This document shows, one piece after another, positions 48,927-56,734 of a stretch of DNA of 64,000 nt. The notes beneath the pieces were generated by a model. The model made no database searches. It was given only the letters and a program-made list of their open reading frames with translations, and was not told the DNA's origin. The translations under genes were made by a program, and so were the position numbers. The stretch lies in assembly GCA_017501225.1 (NCBI GenBank), contig JAFVXH010000019.1, forward strand, positions 62,001-126,000, given 5' to 3'. Position 1 is the first letter of the stretch. The number at the start of each line of letters is the position of its first letter. Source of the stretch: Clostridia bacterium. Its GTDB lineage: Bacteria; Bacillota; Clostridia; Oscillospirales; CAG-272.

Positions 48927-50213
48927 ATGAACGCATATGAACATTCGGTTTCGCTGGAATTTGAGCGATGTACGGGATGCACCACATGCCTCAAGCATTG
49001 TCCAACGGAAGCCATTCGAATTCACAACGGACGTGCGGAGATCAATCCGCATCGATGCATCGATTGCGGCGTCTGTATTCGCATCTGTCCGCACCAAGCA
49101 AAAAAAGCAACCTGCAGCAAATTGGACGCGGTCATGAAGTACAAATGGAAGGTCGCGCTTCCCGCACCTGCTCTGTACGGGCAGTTTGAGGGACTGGACG
49201 ATATCGACTACGTGCTTCAGGGACTGCTTGATATCGGATTTGACGACGTCGTCGAGGTCGCGCAGGCGGCGGAGCTTGTTTCCGCTTACACGCGCCTGTA
49301 CCTGAAAAACGAGAGCGTCACCAAGCCGATCATCAGCTCCGCGTGTCCCGTGGTGCTGCGTCTGATCTCCTTGCGCTATCCGACCTTGAAGGATCACATT
49401 ATGCAGCTCCTGCCTCCCGTGGAGATCGCCGCCAAAATGGCGCGCGAGAAGACCAAGAGGGAGCATCCCGAGCTTTCGGATGAGGATATTTGCATTTGCT
49501 TTATTTCTCCGTGTCCCGCAAAGGTCAGCTACATCAAAAACGGATTCGGCTCTTATCAGAGTCAGGTAGACGAGGTGGTTTCGGTCAGCGACGTCTACTT
49601 CAGCCTGCTCAACGTGATGAAAAGAGGGAAGGCTCCTGCTCCCATTTCGCGTTCCGGAATGGTTGGCATCAGCTGGGCAACCTCGGGCGGTGAGGCATCC
49701 GCGATCTTCAACGATAAGTATCTGGCGGCAGACGGCATCGAAAACGTCAACCGCGTGCTGGATCAGTTGGAGAACGGCAACATTTCCTCGCTGGAGTTCA
49801 TCGAGCTCAACGCGTGTCCCGGCGGATGCGTGGGCGGTGTCATGGCAATGGAAAATCCGTTCGTCGCCAAGGCGAGATTGCAGACCCTTAGACGCTATCT
49901 CCCCGTTTCTCAGACCTATCTTGATAAAAAACAACAAAAAGAATACATTCCCGAGGGATTTTTCTTCGAGGAATTTCCGACTTACCGTCCCATTCAACGC
50001 CTGAGTGAGAATTTCGGTGAGTCATTGCGCATGATGGCGCAGATCCAAGCCTTGCGCGAGCAGCTTCCCGGTATTGACTGCGGAGCCTGCGGTGCCCCCT
50101 CCTGCCGTGCCTTTGCGGAGGACGTGGTCAGGGGGAACGCAAGCCGCGACGGCTGTATCGTAGAGCGCGCAAGACAACGCACGGAACAGGAGGAGCAGCA
50201 TGACAGTCAGTGA
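48927..50213 (+). CDS. [FeFe]-hydrogenase-like iron-sulfur protein, sensory (HydS-like) type
   Basis: 428 residues. Two [4Fe-4S] sites: C15, C18, C21, C25 and C44, C47, C50, C54. A hydrogenase H-domain follows in which the four expected H-cluster ligands are kept: C140 in SSACP, C196 in SPCPAK, C297 and C301 in ELNACPGGC. The proton-transfer Cys just before the first ligand is Ala139, as in sensory-type [FeFe] enzymes. A C-terminal PF04060-type [4Fe-4S] site follows (C385, C388, C393, C410). No PAS domain, unlike many HydS proteins. It probably senses H2 or redox state. Neighbouring genes encode GHKL ATPases and a PHP phosphoesterase. Confidence 0.85.
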   Translation: MNAYEHSVSLEFERCTGCTTCLKHCPTEAIRIHNGRAEINPHRCIDCGVCIRICPHQAKKATCSKLDAVMKYKWKVALPAPALYGQFEGLDDIDYVLQGLLDIGFDDVVEVAQAAELVSAYTRLYLKNESVTKPIISSACPVVLRLISLRYPTLKDHIMQLLPPVEIAAKMAREKTKREHPELSDEDICICFISPCPAKVSYIKNGFGSYQSQVDEVVSVSDVYFSLLNVMKRGKAPAPISRSGMVGISWATSGGEASAIFNDKYLAADGIENVNRVLDQLENGNISSLEFIELNACPGGCVGGVMAMENPFVAKARLQTLRRYLPVSQTYLDKKQQKEYIPEGFFFEEFPTYRPIQRLSENFGESLRMMAQIQALREQLPGIDCGACGAPSCRAFAEDVVRGNASRDGCIVERARQRTEQEEQHDSQ

Positions 50214-50529
50214 AATTGCAGAAAGGCTCTCACTTTCCCCCCTGACGCTTCCCTGCGGGGAGCGAGAGATCGGCGGTGCCTACATCGGTGATCTGCTCAG
50301 CTGGGTCATGGGGCGTGCGCAGAGCGGTGACGCGTGGATCACCATCATGTCAAACGTCAATATCGTAGCGGTTGCGTCCTTGACGGACGTCGCTTGCATC
50401 ATCTTGGCGGAGGGGGTTACCCTTGAGGATCACGTAAGGGAAGCGGCGGAGCAGAAGGAAGTCAACATCCTTTGCTCAGACCGGACCGCTTATGAGCTTG
50501 CCAAGAGCTTGGCGGGCTTGATCCAATGA
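50200..50529 (+). CDS. DRTGG-domain protein 2
   Basis: 109 residues, overlapping the HydS-like gene by 14 bases and the PHP gene by 4, with GGAGGAG at 50189-50195. Similar in size and strand pattern to the DRTGG protein at 48.1 kb (IGDLLSWVMGRAQ, VAVASLTDVACIILAEG, VNILCSDRTAYELA). A tight translational coupling on both sides argues for a shared function. Ligand unknown. Confidence 0.75.
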   Translation: MTVSEIAERLSLSPLTLPCGEREIGGAYIGDLLSWVMGRAQSGDAWITIMSNVNIVAVASLTDVACIILAEGVTLEDHVREAAEQKEVNILCSDRTAYELAKSLAGLIQ

Positions 50530-51266
50530 ACCGCTATTATTACGATTTCCACGTTCATTCCTGTCTTTCCCCCTGCGCCGACAATGATATGACGCCAAAC
50601 AACATTGCCGGTATGGCAGCCCTTGCGGGCTTGCAGATCGTGGCTCTGACAGACCACAATTCCGCAAGAAATTGCCCCGCGTTCTTCGAGGCGGCAAAAA
50701 AGCAAGGGATCATTCCCGTCGCGGGAATGGAGCTGACCACCGCAGAGGATATCCACCTGGTTTGTCTGTTTGAGGAGCTGAAGGACGCGCTGCGCTTCAA
50801 CGATGCAGTCGATTCCTATCGCATCCGCATCAAAAACCGAACCGATATTTTTGGGGAACAGATCCTGATGAATGGGGAAGACGAGCCGATCGGCGTTGAG
50901 GAGGATCTTCTGTCCAACGCAACGACCCTGACGATCGAGCAGGCTCCGGCCCTTGTGGAGGAATATCACGGCATTTGCTATCCCGCGCACATCGACAGGG
51001 AAGCGAACGGCGTGATCGCAACGCTCGGTACTTTTCCGCAAAGCCCACCGTTTTCCTTGGCGGAGCTTCATGACGGAGCGCGAAAGGAGGAATACCGTGG
51101 GAGGTATCCGACTCTTTCGGATGTCGGAATTCTGGTTGGATCGGACGCGCACTATTTGTGGGATATTCGGGATCGGGAGTATTTCCTGCTTCTGGAGGAC
51201 GAGCCATATTCAAGTGACCTCGTCCGGCACAATCTATTCAAGGCTTTGAGGGGAGGATTGCAATGA
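50526..51266 (+). CDS. PHP-domain phosphoesterase
   Basis: 246 residues. Metal motifs of the PHP family: DFHVHSCLSPC (H9, H11), ALTDHNS, GMELTT, then GSDAHYLWDI at the C-terminus. Cys and acidic insert (NGEDEPIGVEED) as in the clostridial subgroup next to hydrogenases. PHP proteins hydrolyse phosphate esters, including nucleotides; here the substrate could be a signalling nucleotide, but that is inference. Overlaps the neighbours on both sides by 4 bases. Confidence 0.87.
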   Translation: MNRYYYDFHVHSCLSPCADNDMTPNNIAGMAALAGLQIVALTDHNSARNCPAFFEAAKKQGIIPVAGMELTTAEDIHLVCLFEELKDALRFNDAVDSYRIRIKNRTDIFGEQILMNGEDEPIGVEEDLLSNATTLTIEQAPALVEEYHGICYPAHIDREANGVIATLGTFPQSPPFSLAELHDGARKEEYRGRYPTLSDVGILVGSDAHYLWDIRDREYFLLLEDEPYSSDLVRHNLFKALRGGLQ

Positions 51267-51820
51267 AGGAGCTTTCACTCAACGTATTGGATATCGCACA
51301 GAACTCGGTCAAGGCAGAGGCTGATCTGATCCGCATCTGCATTGAGGAAACCGAGGAAAGCCTGACGTTTTCGATCACCGATAACGGCTACGGCATGACA
51401 CCGGAGGTGCTTGCCCGCGTGGAAACCCCGTTTTACACCACAAGAACCACCCGAAAGGTAGGACTTGGCATTCCGCTGTTGAAGCTGGCTGCCGAGCAGA
51501 CCGGAGGGGACGTGACGATCACCTCGCGCCATCGGGATGCCTTTCCCGATTCGCACGGCACGAAGGTCGTAGCACGCTTTTACAAAACGCATATTGATTT
51601 TACCCCCTTAGGGGACATTGTATCAACGCTGACGACACTCATACAAGGGAGTCCGAGCATTGATTTTGAGTTTTCGCACGTCACTCCGGATACCGAGGTG
51701 CGCTTGGACACAAGAGAACTTCGGCAGGTTCTGGGAGAGGAGATCCCCTTAAATGAAGCGGAGATCATCCGATGGATCGCGGATTATCTCAAGGAACAGT
51801 ATGAAAACAAAAAAATATAA
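51263..51820 (+). CDS. histidine-kinase-like ATP-binding protein (GHKL)
   Basis: 185 residues. An N box VLDIAQNSVKAEA, G1 box DNGYGM and G2-like GLGIPLLKLAAE; the ATP-lid TTRTTRKVGLG. There is no DHp helix with a phospho-accepting His and no sensor or membrane segment, so it is not a standard sensor kinase. The last 80 residues are unassigned. Second GHKL gene of the operon. The site AGGGGAGG lies in the end of the PHP gene. Confidence 0.83.
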   Translation: MKELSLNVLDIAQNSVKAEADLIRICIEETEESLTFSITDNGYGMTPEVLARVETPFYTTRTTRKVGLGIPLLKLAAEQTGGDVTITSRHRDAFPDSHGTKVVARFYKTHIDFTPLGDIVSTLTTLIQGSPSIDFEFSHVTPDTEVRLDTRELRQVLGEEIPLNEAEIIRWIADYLKEQYENKKI

Positions 51821-51849
51821 CAATACAATGGAAGGAAGGAAGACAAACT

Positions 51850-52224
51850 ATGAAATCTTTGGCAGAACTTGCTGCAATCAGAGAGAAAATGAAGGACAAG
51901 GTTGTTCTTCGCGAGGGTACGACCAACACCCGCATCGTTGTGGGAATGGCGACCTGCGGTATTGCAGCGGGAGCACGTCCCGTTCTCAACGCATTCGTTG
52001 AGGGCGTCGACAAGGAGGGCTTGAACGACAGCGTCACCGTAACGCAAACCGGTTGCATTGGCATTTGCCAATACGAGCCTGTTGTGGAGATTTTCCAGCC
52101 CGGCAAGGAGAAGGTCACGTACGTTAAAATGACTGTTGAAAAGGCAGAGAAGGTGCTCAAGGAGCACATCAAGGGTGGCAAGGTTGTTGAAGAATACACC
52201 ATTGCTTCTGCCAAGAAAGCATAA
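51850..52224 (+). CDS. thioredoxin-like [2Fe-2S] ferredoxin
   Basis: 124 residues, site GGAAGGAAG. Related in fold to HydC but only three Cys line up with cluster ligands: C36 in ATCGIAAGAR, C69 and C73 in TGCIGIC. The usual second ligand position is not Cys. Such three-Cys ferredoxin-like proteins are familiar beside hydB in clostridial loci. Role: electron carrier or assembly partner of HydB. 17 bases before hydB. Confidence 0.85.
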   Translation: MKSLAELAAIREKMKDKVVLREGTTNTRIVVGMATCGIAAGARPVLNAFVEGVDKEGLNDSVTVTQTGCIGICQYEPVVEIFQPGKEKVTYVKMTVEKAEKVLKEHIKGGKVVEEYTIASAKKA

Positions 52225-52241
52225 TTGGAGGTAACAGACAA

Positions 52242-54059
52242 ATGATTCGTGCACATGTATTATGTTGTGGCGGTACGGGATGTACTTCTTCCGGAAGCCC
52301 CAAAATTCAGAGTGCTTTCCAAGCTGAAATTGAAAAGAACGGTCTTGCCGATGAGATCAAGGTCGTTCAAACCGGTTGCTTCGGACTTTGCGCACTCGGA
52401 CCGGTCGTTATCGTTTATCCCGACGGAACCTTCTACAGCAACGTAACGGTTGACGACGTTGCAGAGATCGTCAGCGAGCATCTGCTCAAGGGTCGCGTTG
52501 TCGAAAGATTGGTTTACAACGAGACCAATGACGACCATGCGGCAGAGCATGCTTCTCTGAACGATACCACCTTCTACAAATCCCAGATGCGTGTGGCACT
52601 CCGTAACTGCGGCGTGATCAACCCCGAGAGCATCGAGGAATACATCGCAATGGACGGCTACGCAGCGCTTGGTAAGGTGCTGACCGAGATGACTCCCGAC
52701 GAGGTTATTCAGACCATTCTGGATTCCGGCTTGCGCGGACGCGGAGGCGCAGGATTCCCCACGGGTATGAAGTGGAAGTTTGCTTCCGGTAACCGCGGAA
52801 ACGTACAGAAGTACGTTTGCTGCAACGCGGACGAGGGTGACCTCGGTGCGTTCATGGACCGCTCCGTTCTGGAGGGCGACCCCCACGCACTGATCGAGGC
52901 AATGGCGATCGCAGGCTATGCGATCGGTGCTGATCAGGGCTACGTTTACGTTCGTGCAGAGTATCCGATCGCAGTTCAGCGCTTGCAGATCGCGATCGAT
53001 CAGGCAAGAGAGTACGGCTTGCTCGGTAAGGATATCTTTGGAACCGGCTTCAACTTCGACCTTGACATCCGTCTGGGTGCAGGCGCATTCGTATGCGGCG
53101 AGGAAACCGCTCTGATGACCTCTATCGAGGGTAAGAGAGGCGAGCCCCGTCCCCGTCCTCCGTTCCCCGCAGTCAAGGGTCTGTTCGGTAAGCCTACCGT
53201 TCTGAACAACGTAGAGACTTACGCAAACATTCCGCGTATCATTCTGCTCGGCGCTGATTGGTTCAAGTCGATCGGTACCGAAAAGTCCAAGGGAACCAAG
53301 GTATTTGCACTGGGCGGCAAGATCCGTAACACCGGTCTTGTTGAGGTTCCTATGGGAACGACGCTTCGTCACATCATCGAGGAGATCGGTGGCGGCATTC
53401 CCAACGGCAAGAAGTTCAAGGCTGCACAGACCGGCGGTCCCTCCGGCGGATGCATTCCCGCACATCTTATCGATACTCCCATTGACTACGACAACCTGCT
53501 TGAGATCGGCTCTATGATGGGCTCCGGCGGTCTGATCGTTATGGACGAGGACAACTGCATGGTTGACATTGCACGCTTCTTCCTTGACTTCACCGTTGAC
53601 GAATCCTGCGGTAAGTGCACGCCCTGCCGCGTCGGTACCAAGCGCTTGCTTGAGATTCTGGACAAGATCATTTCCGGTAACGGCGAAATGGAAGACCTCG
53701 ACCGTCTGGAGGAGCTTTCCAACTACATCAAGTCCGCATCTCTTTGCGGCTTGGGACAAACCGCACCGAACCCCGTTCTTTCCACGCTGCGCTACTTCCG
53801 CGAGGAGTATATTGCTCACATCGTTGATAAGAAGTGCCCCGCAGGCGTATGTAAGAAGCTGGTTCAGTTCACCATCGATGCAGAGAAGTGCATCGGCTGT
53901 GGCATGTGCGCAAAGAATTGCCCTGCATCTGCCATCGTCAGAACGGATTACGTCGCTCCCGGACACAAGTTGGCTTCCTTCAAGATTGATTCTTCCAAGT
54001 GCGTGAAGTGTGGCGCTTGCCTTCCTACTTGTAAGTTCAAGGCGATTTCCAAGGGTTAA
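52242..54059 (+). CDS. hydB: NADH-binding flavoprotein subunit HydB (NuoF-like)
   Basis: 605 residues, site TTGGAGG. An N-terminal thioredoxin-like [2Fe-2S] domain (C9, C14, C46, C50) is followed by the NuoF core with the NADH and FMN loops (GRGGAGFPTGMKW, NADEGDLGAFMDR, GAGAFVCGEETAL) and the [4Fe-4S] site SCGKCTPCR, and two C-terminal [4Fe-4S] sites (CIGCGMCAKNCP, CVKCGACLPTC). This is the domain order of HydB in NADH/ferredoxin-bifurcating hydrogenases. It exchanges electrons with NAD and HydA. Highly biased codon use. Confidence 0.95.
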   Translation: MIRAHVLCCGGTGCTSSGSPKIQSAFQAEIEKNGLADEIKVVQTGCFGLCALGPVVIVYPDGTFYSNVTVDDVAEIVSEHLLKGRVVERLVYNETNDDHAAEHASLNDTTFYKSQMRVALRNCGVINPESIEEYIAMDGYAALGKVLTEMTPDEVIQTILDSGLRGRGGAGFPTGMKWKFASGNRGNVQKYVCCNADEGDLGAFMDRSVLEGDPHALIEAMAIAGYAIGADQGYVYVRAEYPIAVQRLQIAIDQAREYGLLGKDIFGTGFNFDLDIRLGAGAFVCGEETALMTSIEGKRGEPRPRPPFPAVKGLFGKPTVLNNVETYANIPRIILLGADWFKSIGTEKSKGTKVFALGGKIRNTGLVEVPMGTTLRHIIEEIGGGIPNGKKFKAAQTGGPSGGCIPAHLIDTPIDYDNLLEIGSMMGSGGLIVMDEDNCMVDIARFFLDFTVDESCGKCTPCRVGTKRLLEILDKIISGNGEMEDLDRLEELSNYIKSASLCGLGQTAPNPVLSTLRYFREEYIAHIVDKKCPAGVCKKLVQFTIDAEKCIGCGMCAKNCPASAIVRTDYVAPGHKLASFKIDSSKCVKCGACLPTCKFKAISKG

Positions 54060-54078
54060 GAAAGGGAGGTTTGAACAA

Positions 54079-55842
54079 ATGGATATGATTAACGTAAAAA
54101 TTAACGGCGTAGCATACGCGGTCGAGAAGGGCGCTACCGTTCTGGAAGCAGCAAAGGCCGCGCACATCGATATTCCTACGCTTTGCTATCTGAAGGACAT
54201 CAACGAGATCGGCGCTTGCCGTCTGTGCCTCGTTGAGGTCGCAGAAATGAGAGGTCCCGCTCTCGGTCCTTGGCGTATGGTTACCGCCTGCGTCTATCCC
54301 TGCACCGAGGGAATGGAGATCAAGACCAACACGCCCAAGATCGCGGCTTTCCGCAAGATGAACCTGGAGCTGTTGCTCTCCAACCACAATCAGGATTGCC
54401 TGTCCTGCGTACGCTCCACCAACTGCGAGCTGCAGACTCTCTGCCGCGAGTACGGTGTCAATTCCTCCTCCTTTGTGGGTGAGGTAACCAAGCATGAGAT
54501 CGACGATGCATCTCCCATCATCCGTGACAACAGCAAGTGCGTTCTTTGCCGCCGTTGCGTTGCAACCTGCGCAAGAATTCAGGAGATCGGTGTTATTGGC
54601 GCGAAGAACCGCGGATTTGATACCTCCATTGGCTCTGCGTTCGCAGCTCGCCTCGCAGATACCTCCTGCATCAACTGCGGTCAGTGTATCGTTGCTTGCC
54701 CTGTCGGCGCACTCTACGAAAGAGACGATACCGATAAGGTTCTGGAGGCGATCGCAGATCCTTCCAAGCATACCGTCATCTGCACCGCACCCTCCGTTCG
54801 CGCACAGATCGGTGAGTGCTTCGGCTACGAGCCCGGTACGGACTGTGAGGGCAAGATGGTAGCAGCGCTCAAGGCTCTTGGCTTTGACGGTGTTTACGAT
54901 ATGAACCTCACCGCAGACCTTACCATCGTTGAGGAAGCAAACGAGCTGATCGGCAGAATCCAGAACAACGGAGCTCTCCCCATGATCACCTCCTGCTCTC
55001 CCGGATGGATCAAGTACTGCGAGCACTATTTCCCTGAGTTCGTAGACAATCTCTCTACCTGCAAGTCTCCTCAGCAGATGTTCGGTGCGATCGTTAAGAC
55101 CTACTACGCACAGAAGATGGGCTGGGATCCCAAGGATATCGTCATGGTTTCCGCAATTCCTTGTACCGCAAAGAAGTTTGAGGTAGGAAGAGACGGTCAG
55201 GCTGCAGCGGGTGTTCCCGACGTTGATTTCGCGATCACCACTCGCGAGGTTGGCAGAATGATCCAGAAGGCAGGCATCAACTTCCGCGCGCTTGACGACG
55301 CGAAGTTTGACGATCCCTTCGCAATCGGCTCCGGTGCCGGCGCGATCTTCGGTGCTACCGGTGGCGTTATGGAGGCTGCTCTGCGCTATGCTGCCGAGAA
55401 GATCCTTGGCAAGAAGCTGGAGAAGGTTGACTTTACCGAGGTTCGTGGAACCGAGGGCATCAAGACTGCCTCCTACAAGCTTGGCGATCTGACGGTCAAC
55501 GTTGCAGTTGCTTCCAGCACCGGTATGGCAAAGAAGCTTCTGAATATGGTCAAGAATGGCGAGCTCGACGTTCAGTTCATCGAGATCATGGGTTGCCCCG
55601 GCGGATGTGTCAACGGTGGCGGTCAGCCCATTCAGCCCGCAAAGGTTCGTATGAACATGGATCTGCGTGCTGTTCGCGCAGCTGTCCTTTACAAGGATGA
55701 CGCTGAGGAAACTCTGCGCACCTCTCAGGACAACCTGGCGGTTCAGGTTCTTTATGATGAGTTCCTTGGCGCTCCCAACAGCCACAAGGCTCACGAGATC
55801 CTGCACACCACCTACGTAAAGCGCGGTCTGTATAACAACTGA
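54079..55842 (+). CDS. hydA: [FeFe] hydrogenase catalytic subunit HydA
   Basis: 587 residues from ATG 54079, after AAAGGGAGG. N-terminal [2Fe-2S] domain (C36, C47, C50), a His-ligated [4Fe-4S] site (H103, C107, C110, C116), two [4Fe-4S] sites (C154-C164, C197-C207), then the H domain and small subunit-like tail. L2 is IPCTAKKFE (C362), L3 is EIMGCPGGCVNGGGQP (C506, C510). L1 reads T304-S-C306-S307-P-G-W: compared with TSCCPGW the second Cys, normally an H-cluster ligand, is Ser. Electron-bifurcating or NADH-linked hydrogen production in complex with HydB and HydC. Terminator follows. Confidence 0.94.
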   Translation: MDMINVKINGVAYAVEKGATVLEAAKAAHIDIPTLCYLKDINEIGACRLCLVEVAEMRGPALGPWRMVTACVYPCTEGMEIKTNTPKIAAFRKMNLELLLSNHNQDCLSCVRSTNCELQTLCREYGVNSSSFVGEVTKHEIDDASPIIRDNSKCVLCRRCVATCARIQEIGVIGAKNRGFDTSIGSAFAARLADTSCINCGQCIVACPVGALYERDDTDKVLEAIADPSKHTVICTAPSVRAQIGECFGYEPGTDCEGKMVAALKALGFDGVYDMNLTADLTIVEEANELIGRIQNNGALPMITSCSPGWIKYCEHYFPEFVDNLSTCKSPQQMFGAIVKTYYAQKMGWDPKDIVMVSAIPCTAKKFEVGRDGQAAAGVPDVDFAITTREVGRMIQKAGINFRALDDAKFDDPFAIGSGAGAIFGATGGVMEAALRYAAEKILGKKLEKVDFTEVRGTEGIKTASYKLGDLTVNVAVASSTGMAKKLLNMVKNGELDVQFIEIMGCPGGCVNGGGQPIQPAKVRMNMDLRAVRAAVLYKDDAEETLRTSQDNLAVQVLYDEFLGAPNSHKAHEILHTTYVKRGLYNN

Positions 55843-55855
55843 TCGATCAACAAAA

Positions 55856-55892
55856 AAGAGAGCGTTCCAAACGGAACGCTCTCTTTGTTTTG
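55856..55892. terminator. terminator of the hydrogenase operon
   Basis: AAGAGAGCGTTCC (55856-55868), loop AAAC, complement (55873-55885), TGTTTTG. The A-run on the left may serve the convergent mecA gene. Confidence 0.88.
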
Positions 55893-55918
55893 TCTTGTCT
55901 TTTTAAAAAAATGTAAGA

Positions 55919-56542
55919 TCACGCCAGCTCTGCCAGCGTATGCACGGCGTTTGCTCCACAGATGACGCGTCCGTGCTCGGAGATATAGAGTCGGAACAGG
56001 GAAGCATTTTCGGGACATCCGTACTCCGAGAGGAAGCACCATTCGTCAGGGATTTCCAGGGGAGAGGATGTACGCAAGGAGAAGAGCAGGAAATAAAAGC
56101 CCGTCTCATCACGGTAGGCGATGCTTTCCCCGATGTACTGCGTTTGTCGGATGCGCTTACAGACCATCAGAAGTGCATCCAGCGTTTCAAAGCGCCAGAC
56201 GCAGAGCTTCCGAAAGCTTCCGGATCTTCTAGCATCCTCGCGGGCGGTCAGGGCGCGCTCCTCCGCGCGTCCCTTTGCGCAACTTTCTTTGTCGCTGTCC
56301 GAGATCCGGCTGATGAACATTTCGCAGCCACCCTCACGGGAGGGAAAGTACTGTACCGATATATGACGCTCGTCAGCGTCAAAATCCGTTTGCTTCTTGA
56401 TCTCCTCAAAGAGCAAGCGGAAGGTTTTCCGTGTTTTCTGAGGATTCTTTCCAAAGCTGTCTGCACTGAGTTCAAAGTGACACATATCCGTAGGGGTCAG
56501 CATGATCTTCAGCTTTTTGTCGCTGATACGGATGAGCTCCAT
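55919..56542 (-). CDS. mecA: adaptor protein MecA
   Basis: 207 residues, normal length. The N-terminal IRISDKKLKIMLTPTDMCHF and the C-terminal domain (VWRFETLDALLMVCKRIR, YFLLFSL) are typical of MecA. MecA binds substrates at its N-domain and presents them to ClpC, also driving ClpC hexamer assembly. The region around 75-110 is a charged linker. The site GGAGTGAC precedes the ATG. Its partner ClpC is 10 kb away. Confidence 0.92.
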   Translation of the reverse strand: MELIRISDKKLKIMLTPTDMCHFELSADSFGKNPQKTRKTFRLLFEEIKKQTDFDADERHISVQYFPSREGGCEMFISRISDSDKESCAKGRAEERALTAREDARRSGSFRKLCVWRFETLDALLMVCKRIRQTQYIGESIAYRDETGFYFLLFSLRTSSPLEIPDEWCFLSEYGCPENASLFRLYISEHGRVICGANAVHTLAELA

Positions 56543-56591
56543 CTTATCGTCACTCCTTTCATTGATCAGACGGGATCAAACTCTTACTATC

Positions 56592-56620
56592 ATTATACTC
56601 CGAAACGCTCCAAATGGGAA
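56592..56620 (-). promoter_or_regulatory. candidate mecA promoter
   Basis: Minus strand: TTCCCA (56620-56615), 17 bases, TATAAT (56597-56592). Confidence 0.6.
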
Positions 56621-56668
56621 TACCCAAATATCTGGTAATTTCGGGGGAGAAATATCGGATCGGACTCC

Positions 56669-56697
56669 TTGACAATGCTTGCGCCGTTTGCTATAAT
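56669..56697 (+). promoter_or_regulatory. nnr promoter
   Basis: TTGACA (56669-56674), 17 bases, TATAAT (56692-56697): full consensus. Confidence 0.9.
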
Positions 56698-56734
56698 GGG
56701 TGTAGTAAAACGGCAATGACAGGAGGAATGACGG

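Noticed and set aside
52260..55806. Long minus-strand frames opposite hydB and hydA
   Set aside because: Both are antisense shadows of highly biased genes; sense products are unmistakable.
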